64,000 nucleotides of DNA, from assembly GCA_009741485.1 (NCBI GenBank), contig CM019237.1:45673443-45737442 (forward strand), written 5' to 3'. Position 1 is the first letter of the stretch; each line of letters begins with the position of its first letter. Source of the DNA: Malurus cyaneus samueli. Lineage: Eukaryota > Chordata > Aves > Passeriformes > Maluridae. Positions 42,030 through 54,932 of the stretch are shown piece after piece. The position numbers and the translations under genes were made by a program. Under the pieces are notes generated by a model. The model saw only the letters and a list, made by a program, of their open reading frames with translations, ran no database searches and was not told the DNA's origin.

Positions 42030-44580
42030 GAGCAAAATACATAAACAGTAAAGGTTTTTGATTTTCAGGAAACATGAAGCCATGTTAATGCAAGCTATAA
42101 CTTCATGTAAGTCCTGCCTCAGAGATGTTGCTGGTTTGCTCTTTGACTCAGTGTGATACTAAAACCTTTCTACCCAGTGATGTTTTATTCTAAGGTAATG
42201 TCTTTTACCTTATTAGAAAATGGGAAGACAAAAAGTTTTAGAAGGGATAGCATTTCAACAAACATTTTACATACTAGACAGGTGTGAAGGAGATTTTTAG
42301 AATCTGTTCTTTATATATGATTTTTTCAACTTCTGATAGCTGCTCTAGATTTTGTGTCTCCTAATACTAAAATTACTTCTAACTCTTCACCTTAACACTT
42401 CCACTAGTTTTTTACATTTTCCTTCATGCAATTAGGCAGGCTACATATATTTCTGTATTCCTATTTCTCCAGCTCCAGGGAGATTTTCTGCAGAAACATT
42501 TCTAAATAAACATTTAGGTTGCCTACCTGGTTTTCTCTGATTGCTCCTGCTGAAATGTGTATGGGATAGTAACTTCAGCCTCTTTCCCCTCTGCTCATCT
42601 GGTGTTTTCCAGCAGCATGTGATGAGTTAGGGATCCAGGGGCTGGGCTTCAGTTGCATCCTGTTGCCTGCCTGCTTGTCATTAATTCTATTGTGTGATGT
42701 TTACCCAGATTCATCTCATTTTCTTCCTCCTTTCCCCTTCCTTTCAATTTTAACATAATTCTGTTTGCTTATGCTGGTTCCCAATTACTAGGTCCTCCAA
42801 AGGCCTTCTGTTCCTGGAGAGAATGGGTACAGCACAAATTCCTCCTGCCTGGAGCAGAGATGTATCACAGGCATCTACAGCCATGGCCGAAAGGATGGTG
42901 TTACTTGCTGCCCTCAGAACACAAAAGGTGTAGGACAGCATTTTTAATTAAAATAATACGGTATTAGGATATAGGATATAATTTTTTTTTTTTTTATGAA
43001 ATTACATTATGCTTGCAGCTATGCCTTGAAATAATGAATTTCTGCAATGACTGCTTTTGTATACTTGCAAATTATGGAAGAATAATTGAACAGTCCACAT
43101 AAACAGAAAAATAGATACCACAGACAGTGGAAATAGGTTTTTTCTGTCCCAGTGAGACAAGCTTGCGTCTGTCTTTGACCAAGTCAGAGATCTTTCATTC
43201 TCTGATCCTTAGAAAAATGAACCTGCAGCCCACAAGGGCTCTGGCACAAGCAAAAGCAACACCAGGAGGGGTCTCTGAGCCTCATGCTATCCCAGGACTG
43301 TATCTCTTGTTGGCCTTGGGAAAACCCTTAGGTGCAAGCAGAAGGACATAACTTCCTTAGCAGTCAAAATGGTATCATGATGGGCACCAAAGCAAAAAGA
43401 ATGTTTTGTGCTCCCACCTATGAAGGGATGCTTGCACCATCCAGTCAGTGTATGAACTGGCTGATACAGGTCACTTTTCAGCGAAATGTAACCTGACAAA
43501 ACATTGCTTTACTCAGTCTTCAATTGCTTTGTCCCTTGAACATGGATGTCATGTTTTTGACTTTGCTGTGTCTATTCCCTCCTCCCAAAAAAGAGAATTT
43601 AATTCTGTGTAGACCCACCACTATATACAAAATAAATTATTATAGTTGTAAGGATGATGCAAAGCAGTTGTTTGCTACGACTCACACAAATTTACTAATA
43701 AACACCAAAAAGTGAGAATAATTAATTTACAGCACTTCTTTTACTTTGAAGATTGTAGGTCAAAGTCATACTTTCTGGCCATCAGAGTAACAATACTTGC
43801 AACTGTTTACACCTTATTTTGCTGGCCTGCTTTGTAAGACCCCAGAAAAGGCTATCAAGAGCATTTCCTCTGTTTTCTTCTACCAGTGTCTTAGGGAAGA
43901 ATAGGTCAGGTGGGCTGGTGGTTTTTATTGTTGGTTTCAGAAATGTAACAATCTAGCCACAAATATATCCAGCTTTATTCCCTGTAATTCCCCTGTAATA
44001 ACCCCTTCTGGATTTCCTCTGTTTTCTTTTCAGTCAGACACCACTTCAAAAATGTTAGCCCATCTTGGTTTTAAGAGTGGTAAAGAAATGCTGTTCAGGG
44101 TCTGCCAGAATCTGCATGACTTAATGTACTTCTCTGTCTCTTCAAACAACACAATAATCTGACTTCTCAATGCACATCTTGGCACCAACTTCCCCTGCAC
44201 TCCATGAAGATATGCACAGCTGTCCAGTTACCCACTTGACTTTACTGCCATGGTGCCTTCCACATCCTACAGATAGAATCTTTCTCACTAAAAATAAAAG
44301 TATTAAGGAGTCCAAAGTACTTGTGGGTCTTTCCTGAATGCCTAAGGGAAAACCTGTCTGTGGTGAAGGTTATCCCTGATCTAATCTTCAGAAAGGCCAT
44401 AGGTAACTTTCCTCCTACCTGAATGGGTCCAGGGAATGTCTGTTTTGATGAACCAGGCAGAATGTTCCAGTCTTGGCTGGAGAATTGCAGCTGAAGGCGA
44501 AGGGAAGATTGAACCTTCTCCAGCAACAGGAATTCCAGAGACTTCTTGCCCGCTATTCAAGGCCACATATGTGGATGCAG
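42030..44580. other. Intergenic stretch between SMCO3 and ART4
   Basis: AT-rich with a poly-T run near 42981. No gene is recognisable. Confidence 0.5.
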
Positions 44581-44588
44581 ATGGAGAA

Positions 44589-46212
44589 TCAGAGATTGTG
44601 GACCAAGCGCAGGGAAACTCCAAGCACACTAGGAAGAGTGTCAGAGGCAAGCGCAGCATAACCACTATTCTTGCTTCTTGAAGCTGAAAGAAAGTGAAAA
44701 GAGCAGTTATTTATTCCTCTTCTCACTGCCTGATGCTTTTTGCATTTGCTAACATAACTTTTGCCCACAAAAGCCATTTTCTTAACTATGTCTACTACTT
44801 TGGGTTAGGAGGCACAAGCTCTCATTCCTAAATAGTTGTTTTGAGCTCAAAGATTGCATTGACACACTATTGTCTAAAGAGACAAAGAGTCCTGGATTGG
44901 TGGTAGACTCACAGAAAGGCAGGGATGCGAAACAGTGAGGTATTCCAGCACTGAGTCCTCTGTAACAAGGAAACTCAGTGTGTTCTTTATCAACGGGTAC
45001 CTTTTCTCCCCCGTCTCAGGAGAGAGGTCCCTGCTAAAGCAATGGTAGCTTTGTTTACGCTTAGCTTGCCAGAGATAAGTGTAGAAGTAGAAGTTTGCCA
45101 AAGCAGCAGTGGACCAAAGCCTAGAACAGTCCTAAGGCTGAAAGTGTAGCAGCACTGCAAGACACCGGCACGGATTACTTGGTTTGCTTGAGCCACTCTT
45201 GCAATAAGAATGCTGGGCACACAAAGGCATGCATCCTACAACAGCCTTGCAATGGCAGATGAAATAAATGGGGGCTGCAAGACCCTTGAGACCATCTTTA
45301 GTGAGCTGTGGGGTTGTCCCTGGTTTCACAGCAAACAGGTAAAACCTGGGTCTCGTGGCTCTTGTGGGAGGGCACAGCCAGCAAGGTACAGGTTTGGCCT
45401 TGAGTGTGGCCCCGTGAAGATGCAGCTGGTGGGGACTGCCTGCAGCAGTGGAGACCTGACTGTCCTGCACCCCCCTTGCACAAGAGGCTGTGCACATTAC
45501 CTTCCAACAGCTGGCACTGGTACTTGCTGTAGTTCCCCACTGAATGCAGATGCAGCCAGTTACCCTGCTGGGTCTAAACGAAGATTTTAACAAGAAATAT
45601 CTCATAAGGCAGAATGAGGACTTCCTTCTCAGATGTGTGGTAGGAAAAACCTTGCAGAGCTGCTCCCAGGCAAGTGGTCACTGTGATCCAAGTTTCATTC
45701 CCAAACTTCCGGGCATCATTCCTGAGGCAGGAGGTAGAAGTGAAATGGCCAAATTGCACCATGCTGCCTTCCATGGCCTCGATACGTAAGTCTTTTACAC
45801 CCCTGTACACCTGGTAGCACTTATGTTCCCCCATGCTGCTCTGCCATTTCTTTATTATCTGAATAGCAGTTGTTAGATAGAAGTGAAAATATTTAAACTT
45901 GTGTCAGTAGTGCTCTGGAGAAATTCCTGCTGTAGATGTAGCCTGGTTCAGCTGCGAGTGCAGGGAGGAGTTCATGGTGTAAGCTATGAGGACTATGTCA
46001 TGGCTGTCATGCATCTCCCTCAGGAGATCTACAGAGCTCTTTAGCAAAGCCTCCCAGGCCTTTTTCCAGAGACTCAAATAGCCCTTGTTAGCAGCTATTT
46101 CCTTTTGAAAACAGTCTCCTTGCTCCAGTTCTTCCATCATCTCCTCTCTGTACCCCAGATACTGGTCATCAAAGGAATGCAGAGCCATATCCATCAGGGT
46201 ATGGGCCATAAC
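44589..46212 (-). pseudogene. ART4: ART4 (ecto-ADP-ribosyltransferase 4), disrupted by two in-frame stops
   Basis: The large ART exon (45501-46212) and the final exon (44589-44683) are recognisable on the minus strand. The phase-1 junction QLLE|A is kept as in mammals, after a CAG acceptor and before a GTAATG donor. The family landmarks are present: SFDDQY near the start, an arginine in CYQVYRG (R motif), FTSTS (the STS motif), EKE before VLI-PYE (ExE motif), then GNW and the NYSKYQCQLLE end. The exon frame is broken twice without frameshift, by TGA at 45904-45906 and TAG at 45574-45576, leaving the catalytic motifs between the stops. ART4 is a GPI-anchored cell-surface protein (Dombrock blood group in humans). 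The first exon with the signal peptide was not found. Assembly error is unlikely to give two clean stops. Confidence 0.85.
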
Positions 46213-46219
46213 CTGTAAC

Positions 46220-49200
46220 ACAAAAGCAAATGAAAATCAGCATCAGAAGTATGAATGTCTTGTGTATCTCTGTGGATGCAAGCCAAGTTTTTCTCTACCC
46301 TTTTCTTGCCTCTTTGTCATTACTGGCATAGCAAGCAAAGCAGGTAGAAAGTCTTTAGAAAGATCTTCCTGAGCAGCCTCAGGTTATTGTCTGTACACCA
46401 CCACAGGCAAATACTAGTCAGGATGCCAGAGTTCTTATTTGATGTGGACCTGTTACATTAAAATCTCCCAGAGCATTGATCCTTCAGAAGGTGATGGTGT
46501 CAAGCCTGCAGGACAAACCGATGGTCCATTTATTTCGATATTCTGCTCAGGATTATTAAGTGGTTTGGAAGAGGGAAAAAATAAGCAAAACAATGTATTA
46601 GAGGCAGTATAGCCTGAACTCTCAGAGGTGAATTTCTTCTTTCTGTCCTTACAAACCCCTTGAATATGTTTGGCTCTCTCAATGACACCAGCTGGACTTG
46701 TCATGTAAATAAATAAACATTAAACACACGAGCAAGAATTCACACAACTGGGTGCCATAACAGGAAAATAATCCCTAATATATTCTGCCTAGGAAATGAC
46801 ATGCTAATTGTGTTTGTAGCATTTCTAATTAATAAAAACCTTGTGTAATCAGATCTAAGAAATTGTGAGTTATGGCGTTGTTATTTTTGCATTATGATCA
46901 TCCAATAGACTGATCAAGGACTGCAGTCAGTTGAAATCTGCAAGTAGATAGATACTCACTTTAATCTCAAATATTCATCCTAGACACATAAGCAAACTGG
47001 CACCTTTCTTAGCCTCTGAAGTTATACTGGCCCATAAAACTACACAGGGATTCAGTTTATTTCTCCATGATATCATAATTGCTGTGAGGGAAAGCTAAAA
47101 GGCAGCTGCAAGAAATAGAGCAATATTGTCACTGTCCAACAGCAGATTGATTTTGTCAGAGCCTCAGTTGAGACAGGCTGGAAAAGGAGAAGAAAGATTT
47201 CATGAGATCTTCTCACAAACATCATCTAGGAAACCATCTGGCTGCAAGCAAGAGGAAAATACCAACCAAGTGGTAAAAACAAATTAGGACAGGTAAGAAA
47301 TGGAGCAGAGGAACTGAAAGCAGGAAAGTTAAAATTGAACCCAAAGCTCCTAAAACAACCCATTTCAAATGGGAAAAAAAGAATTAGAATTTTATTTCTG
47401 TGATATAAACAGTATCACTATTTCAAATAAAGAGAAATATTTACCCCTTTTACCAGCATTCGTGAGAATATCAACAACAGGAGGCTGCCAGTGACACCGG
47501 CTTCCTATAGTCCACCCAAGACATTTTAAAGAACATTTTTTTCAAGGAAAGATAATTTACATCTGTTTCTTTCTGTTTTTCTTTGAATTGGAAAATTCTG
47601 CAGTTTGTAATTTGCTCTCAGGTTTTGGTGACTGTTCTTCAATCAAAGATCATTTGCTAAATTCTCGCAGCAATTTGGAAGTCATTAATCAATCCAAGCA
47701 GACAATTCACTGGTAGAAGTATGCCCAAAATCCATAAGGAAGTGTCTGGTTGCTGCTGTGAGTGTCCATTGCCTTGATAGCTCTTTTAATCCCAAGGTTT
47801 TTGGTGTTGTTCTTGCAAAAAGGAAGAAAACCATAGCTTGGAGAAGTCTAAGGTACTTCTCCTGAGGAGTGATGTGTTGGGGTGACTGCTCCTTGGTCAA
47901 GAGTTCTAAAAGCCCTTTTTAAAAAGTTGACTCTGATAAAGCCAACACAGAAATGCAGCGTAGGTTGGGATCCTGTCTGGAAGCAGAGGTAACCAAACTG
48001 TCCTTTTCCTTATCATCCCATGGTTTCTACTCATGTGCTGCCCATCCTACTCTTACACCACTACAAAGGTGGCACCTTGTTGGACGATTTACATTAGGCA
48101 CAGCCAAAATGAGTGCGTAAATGCAGATTCTGTACTGAGACAAACCTTTCCCTGGCAGCTGCTTTCCAGACACCCTTCCAAATATGGTGAGTCAGTTATT
48201 CACCTGCTGATAACTCTTCTGCATGGAAAATGAGCCAAGAACTGTCGACGCTTTGGTTCTGACTACTGAAATGTGAAGCCCATTTTCCATGGCCTGATAG
48301 TGATAGGCTGGATGAGGAGGGCACCTCCGGACATGGGGTGATTCCCTGAGATATATGTTTGTGCTGCTGCTTGGATTCTGTGGGCAGAGCATTTGTAAAA
48401 TATTTCTGAGATAGGTGGGAAGTGACATAGAGGTCTCATACTGGGCTGCTTTCAGAGCAGTGATGGATGCAGACTACCCAGTTCTTCCTGGAATTTCTCT
48501 GGTGTCTTGGGCTGTATTTCAGAAAGTGGTTACTTGGCTGCTAAAGGTGAGTCCACAGGAGGGCTCACGAATTTATTCAGAGGCATCTTCAGTTCTGTCT
48601 GTTGAGACAAAACAGGCCTAAGCTGAGACAGGCTCCCATGGGAGCTTGGTAACCATGATAAACAACTCCACTAAAATGTCAATTCAGCTGCATATAATCC
48701 ATTTGCAAATCATGTCCCTGGTTTTCCCCTCTGACCTCTTAGTGTATGTTTAGTGTGAAGGTAATTAGGAAGAAAGGCCTCTGAATATGCATTTTCAAGC
48801 GCTTCAGAAGCAATGCAGTGTATTATTAAATACAATAAATACAATGGCCGTAAGATGGCAGCAGAGGATTTGTGGCGGTGTTTAGCGAGGCATTAACCAA
48901 ACGAAAATCAAATTCCTCCATTTCAGCAGTAAATTTGTAACGTGATCTGAGCACTCAGATCCCCAAAGGTCATAATTACTTAGGCCCATGAAGAGATCTG
49001 GTGACACAGAGCAGATGACATCTTGGAGACCTCCAGGTGCAACTTGCCTGAAAAAAAGTATTTACTGAAAGGGAGAGAAAAACATAAAACTAACAGAAAG
49101 ATGAAAATATAGACAGGAAACTTTTTGTGCTAACAAAACCATACAACAACAACAAACTCCTTATTTTGTTAGTACACTAGATATTAGGATTCCACTAATC

Positions 49201-50830
49201 TCTCTACTATTTTTCCAAGCAAAAATGTTTTCAATAAAGCACTCTGTTAATTTTTACTGTATGGCATTCCGAGATTTTTGCTCTGAATGGTGAAATCCCA
49301 TTAGTTTATGTCACTAGAGGAAACATTCACAGGTATTTGACCAAGAAAAAGAAAAGGTATTTATTAAGTGTTTTCTTGGCTAGGATCAGCATAACCAGAA
49401 AAAGTCATAGCAGCTTGCAAAGCAAGGCTCATGCTGGCAGCCATCTCTGTGGACTTACCCTGTGTCTGTCCTTCAGGCTTTTCAAAAAAGTGCTGATCTG
49501 GGTAGATGGCGAGTCAGGTAAAGCCTGGCCCTCCTCTCCCTCAGTGTCACAGTGTGCTGCAACTATGACCTAAATTTCAGTGTAGTCATTTCTTTGCACT
49601 GGGGCATGGGAAAGGGGAAGGAAGCCTCATGCACTGGGTTCCTGCTCCTCAGAGTTCCCAAAAGCAGGCTGTTTGTTCCAGGCACCTCTTTTACCACAGG
49701 TAAAGGTTGTACTGAGGAACACAGAGAAGCAGCTGCACCAACCTCCTTTACACACGCAGTATTTATTGCCATTAGCAGCTGAGAATTGGTTTCACCAGCT
49801 TAAATGTAACCAGAGAGATTTGGTCTCTGTCAGTTTCCTGAGCATCAGCAGTCCCTGTCCTTGGAGGTGTGATCTGCAGCCGTCTCTCAGGGAAGAAAAG
49901 CTGACAGAGTATATTAAGGAAGGTTATGCTGAAAGTTGCTAAGGTATAATATTAATACCAGAGGGCAAGCGAAATAGTGCAGAGGGAAGACAATATGTAT
50001 ATAAGAACACACACACATTTTTATATATATTTAGCTATAAGTTGTCTTGAATAAACAAAAACACTGCCCCAACTTCAATCCATCCTTGAACCAATTTTCT
50101 TTTTATTTCATAATGTTTATAGCTTTCTTCTCTTCTCTTTTTATTTTNTTTTTTACAAAAAAAATATAGCTGTTTAGATACTTAATTTCAAGCATAAATG
50201 CAAAAGCAAAAGAAAAGAGGGTATTTGTTTTGTTTTGCCTGGGTATATTCAGTTTCACCAGAAACTGGTTGTGAAAGAAGAAACAGAAACCAAGAGAATT
50301 TGAAGGCACTTTTTTCAGCCTCTAAAAGCAGCACACAAATGGAAGAGCTCATTTAAAAGGACTCCTTAAACACACCTTTTGAGATTTATCTGTTGTTGCT
50401 ATACAGGCAATATTTTTGTGACAGAATAATGAGAAGAGTGTACCAGAGCCTGATTGCTGTCTATGTAAGAGTATTTGCACACTTCTATCTTTACAAAATT
50501 ATCCTACTGTGATGCATATTTAATGTGATTATACTACATGAAAATACTGAACTTTCCCACTAATTGGAACAGGAAACAGGTGTCCTTCCTTCTTCTCAGG
50601 ACTCCCAGAAGTGAGACTCCCAGGATCAGCTCCATCACATTTACATATGTTGTGACGTTCTTCTTCTAGATACCCTCCTGTATTTTGCAGAAGAGGATAA
50701 GAGTGGTGTTTCTGAGGCATGCAGTGATTTTCTTGAGATCAATCACCATTTTTCACCTATTGTGTGCTGGGGATTCAGGTAAGACAGAGTCTTCTGGTGA
50801 AGCTCAAAATACCACAAAAGATGTATGAAA
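46220..50830. other. Intergenic stretch between ART4 and the osteocalcin-like gene
   Basis: No exon I can support. An ART4 signal-peptide exon would be expected on the minus strand here but was not recognised. One unresolved base (N) lies at 50148 in a T-rich run. CA and TA microsatellites lie near 50008-50030. Confidence 0.5.
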
Positions 50831-50836
50831 AGAGAC

Positions 50837-50842
50837 TTTATT
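50837..50842 (-). terminator. Poly(A) signal of the osteocalcin-like gene
   Basis: AATAAA on the minus strand, about 160 bases after the stop codon at 51002. This spacing suits the short 3' UTR of Gla-protein genes. Confidence 0.7.
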
Positions 50843-51001
50843 GATGAAAGGAAGAAAGTTAATGGAAGCTCAACAAGTGAAAAATTCCTGCCTTGGTGTT
50901 CCAGCTGGTTAGGGAGACAATTGAAGAAGATGCCAGTGTAGATGCTTTCCTTCACTCCTTCTTTCTCTTGTAGAATTTGGAGTGAAGAGACCTTCCCATC
51001 C

Positions 51002-54000
51002 TCAGTATCTCCCAAAGAAACGGTTGTAGGCCAACGAAAATCCTATTTGATCCGAGAGATAGTCACAGGGGGGATAGTTTTCACAGCGCTCATGCATCTG
51101 CTCCATCGGACTTTTATAATACTCGTAGTACCTGGAGTTGACAAAGACAGAGATGACCTTCTGGAGGCTCAGCCAACGCAGGTGGAGACAAATCACACAC
51201 CTGACAGTGACATGAAAGAAGTGATTCTCCAGGGTGACCCAGCAGAGGACTGGTCATGCTGAATTAAACATCTGTTTACACAGGGACAGGCTGCTTGATC
51301 AATACTGGGAAATATGGGATTGAACCCAACTCAAATCAATTGAGGTTTTATCAGAAAAGAATACCATAGAAGCTGACAGGATTTAGGGTTTTTTTGTCTT
51401 CAATCTCATACCCCAACTACTCAAGAATATTTTTTGTTGTTACTTATTTTACTATATATTTATTTTTAAATCTCTTGTTTACCTTTATTTTTGCCCAGTT
51501 TCTACTCACTTTCCCACTAGCCATTATTTTTCTTTAACTTCAACATATTTCTCTAATTATCCTCACTTCTGTTGTAGACAGGAACACTATCTTCATGTAG
51601 CTTTTTATTCTTTTCTTTTTTGCCAGGCTAAGCAAGCCAAATTTTTTAGTCTCATCTATACACTTTGGATGCCTTTCTCAGTTCCTCTTCTAGGTTTGGT
51701 TAATCTTCCCTGAAGGCTGTACCCACCACCACAGGAATCCCACCAGTATCACGTGAATTTTTACTTATTTCTGTATTGGAAAGAGTAACTTAACAATCCC
51801 TTCCAGGAAATATGTGAAGAACATTCTTGCATTACCTCAAATTTCTCGAATAACTAGGATTTCTCCAAATATTTGGGCCTGCATTTCTGCACAAGTAAAT
51901 GTATGTTCTACAGATTCAGAAAGAGCAGTCAATCTAATCCAGCCTTATTCCTACAACAAAGCTGTGTTTTCTTTGTGGGGAACCAGAGGCAATGACCAAA
52001 GTTCTGTGATTCTCATTATCCTGGAAACGGGTTCTGATGACCCCCTAGACTGGAGCAGCTTCTAACTTGTATCCTGCTGTCCCCACAGCTAGCCCACAGT
52101 TAGCATTGTCTTTCTCCCTGGGAGGAATATTAGAGCCCAGCTATGAGCTTTTGAAAAGGGTTCTAATGAAAAATAGAACCATTTTCCCATCATTGAATAT
52201 CTCCTACAGCCTTTTTTCTTCAATACATTAAGGTAGTAACATAAGTATGCAAGAAAATAATGCCTTCTCATGCCCTGTTGCCTTCCCACCCCCTTTTCAG
52301 AACAGGCTGAGTCCAGCTGTCAGCCCAGTTCCTGAGTTGTTACCATTCATAGGGGCTGGATCTCTTCTTCCTCTTCACAAAGGTATTAGCAACTTCTTTT
52401 TTAATCTTGATACCTGCCAAGAGAGAGCACAGCAGGTTGGAGATGTAGGGCTGTGATTATGAAACACACAGACCAGTCTAACCTCTGTAAATGCGAAATC
52501 TTCACAAGCAAATGACTGCCACAAACCATCCCAATATCCATTTTTATCTCCCCATCCCACTGTCCACTCAAAGCTCCCTCCTCACTGCAGACTTCAATCT
52601 CCATGAAGCAAGGGTTTTTTCTGTCATAAACTCCATTCCTTATCATACAACATAATCTGAGTCGGCAGCAAATGTGCAGAAGGCATAAAATATGAATAAG
52701 ACAAAAATTAAGAGAATGGCACCTTCTCTCCCCAGCTGCTTAATTTTGAAGTATTGGGTTCCTTTCTATATCTTGACTCAGACTCAGAGTGATGTGGGAT
52801 ACCAAGCAGAAAACCTCAAAACACCTCCACTGTGCCATGAGCAACAGGTAGCACACAGAAATACCAGTGCTCACATGTACAGAGTTCCGTGAAAGGTGAA
52901 GAATATAATACAGTGACAGTAAACATCACCCAGTGAGAAATACACCCAGGATGTGCAAAGACCCCCGTATTCAGGACCTGGAGGACATGAGAGGTCTTTC
53001 AGCCATGACAGCATTTGCCCCTGCTCCCCACTAACCCATCGTGTGTGCACAGTTTCTTCCTTGCTCCCTTGGTTTGTGGTTGTGCAAACACCGTGGTGTT
53101 GTGAAGCACCCCACTAACATCTGGTGGAGCCACTTCCCTCCCCATCCTGAGCCAGGGCTCAGCACAGCACAGTCTCCTTCTGTGGGATGGTCCTGCACCA
53201 GCAAAGCTATGCACAGGTGCTGGCACTGCAGCAACACGTGCAGCTGCACACCAATACACATTCCAGCACAGAAACTGGAAAATTGTTACTGTCTCTGGGG
53301 GAAAGAAGATTCTAAGACCTTTGTCTGTGAGGAGATGGTGGGGTTTATCCCTTCCCTCACCATTGTGGAGTGTTTGGCTGGGTTTCTCTTTGGAGGTGAG
53401 AGGTATCCCCTCTCTAGGAAGCTGAGGTTTAGTCTGAATCAAAATACTGACTGCACAGAAACTGAGAGTTAATGAGCTGCCACAAGCTACCACCTTTCCC
53501 TGAACAGTCTTTATATGTTTTTTTCTCTTTCCCAATCTGTGTTTGTATTGGCTCACTGGAAAAAGTACCAGCTTTCATGCTTCTCAGTAGCAATGTTGTC
53601 CTTTAAAGCGTGAGAAAGGAGAGACAGGAGAGAACAAAAAGGATTTTCCATACAGATTTCTGCCAGGATCAGCTTGCTGCAAAAGCTGTGAACAAACCAA
53701 GGTGTGCAAATCCCAACATCCCAGGTGACCTGACAAGAGGGGCTGCAGCCTTCAGGAACAGGCAAGGCAGACCCTTTCTTTCAAGGTTTCCATGCTGCAG
53801 GATTTGGCAGGCATGCCAAAACCCATTGTTGTGGACAGGTTCTGCTGACGATGCAGCAGTCACTCTGGGTATGTCTCTGAAGCCCGCTGAGAGCAGGGAC
53901 ACTGGCTGTGCTGCTTTACCAGCACAACCCTGTTTCACAGAAGGCAGATGCAGACAGCAGCTAACAGGAAATTACTCAAGTCTTGCCAGGGCACTGCTCC

Positions 54001-54846
54001 GGGGCTGTGGAGGGCAGGCTGTGGCACTAACACACCCCGAGCAATGCTGTCCTCGCAGGTGCAGGGACACTGACTGCCCTTGTGTCACCTGCTCACACGT
54101 GAAAGGCTCTGCTGCACACACTCCTGTACCTCAGGGACTGCAGACTTGGCCAGCAAAAAGGGAAGAGCTAGAGAGGGACTCAGCATGGTTCTTGTTCAGC
54201 CCTTTAACATATCAAAGGGAAGAAAGAAGGCAGAAGCAGGAGAATGATATACTCACTGTCAGTGCTGAGAGATCCTGAGGGTTCTTTGGGATCTGGAAGA
54301 CAGACAGACAGAAAGGAGTCTGCTTGTGACTCCTTCTATGCTTGTGAGTCGTCCTCTGTGACTGAATCCCAGCACCAACTAGCCAGATCTAGCTCTCTCC
54401 ACTTACATAGAAGATCTGTTTCCCCCAGAATGATTTTATTAACACCCACCACTTAGAGAGAGACTAAATGATAAACCAGTTTAATTCTTACACGTATTAA
54501 AATGTTCGAATTCTCTGCTGCAATTCAATATGCAACTGAGGTGGGGGTGAGTGGGTGTTGACCAGGGGAAGAAAGTGCCCAGCAAAAGATGGGGGTCTGT
54601 GTTCCTAAGCCATCTCTCATCTGTGACCCGTCCTCCACGAGAGATCTGAGGTTGTGCAATGACTGCTGGTGCATCTCCTCCCCCCAAAGCTGTGTCTCTC
54701 CCAGACTGAAGGGAGGCTGGCAGCGAGCTGTAGGGTCCAACAGTGCTCTGGGAGCCTTCCTGCAAAGATGTCCCCTTACCTTTCTCGCAGCAGCAGAGCA
54801 CTGCCAGGGCCAGAGTCACGATCAGCAGTGCCAGCAGACTTCTCAT
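51002..54846 (-). CDS. Osteocalcin-like Gla protein, tandem neighbour of MGP
   Basis: Four exons on the minus strand, each with consensus splice sites: 54780-54846, 54257-54292, 52344-52413, 51002-51131. They total 303 bases, a 100-residue precursor. Residues 1-20 are a signal peptide (MRSLLALLIVTLALAVLCCC). The propeptide holds a KKEVANTFVKRKKR segment that combines an ANTF element, like the gamma-carboxylase recognition region of MGP, with an RKKR proprotein-convertase site. The predicted mature peptide is 48 residues (53-100). It keeps the three Gla positions (M-E-QMH-E-RC-E), the disulphide pair C-ENYPP-C, the following Asp, and the DQIGF...AYNRFFG helix of osteocalcin. Exon 2 is 36 bp with phase-1 borders and exon 3 ends in phase 2, exactly as in MGP next door. 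The mature form resembles osteocalcin (49 residues in human), while the locus and ANTF element resemble MGP. The expected role is calcium or hydroxyapatite binding after vitamin-K-dependent carboxylation. Not found by a single reading frame, so automated annotation may miss it. Confidence 0.85.
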
Positions 54847-54932
54847 GTCTTCTTTGGCGTCCCTAGTCTCCCTAACCTCAGAGCTTTCCTGGAGGTTACT
54901 GAAGTTCTCCGGGGCTTGCTTTTGGGCAGCTG

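Noticed and set aside
44381..44665. A minus-strand frame starting with a signal-like MVMLRLPLTLFLVCL
   Set aside because: The apparent signal peptide is another frame of the last ART4 exon, whose own frame and phase-1 acceptor join it to the preceding ART exon. No separate gene is needed.
47685..47900. A minus-strand frame with a hydrophobic stretch as the missing ART4 signal exon
   Set aside because: There is no donor site in the right place or phase, and no similarity I can defend. The ART4 first exon is left unplaced.
51830..51872. Alternative third exon for the osteocalcin-like gene (good donor at 51832)
   Set aside because: Its phases could fit, but the acceptor is weak and it codes no carboxylase recognition or cleavage site. 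The exon at 52344-52413 has a strong pyrimidine tract, matching phases, ANTF and RKKR.
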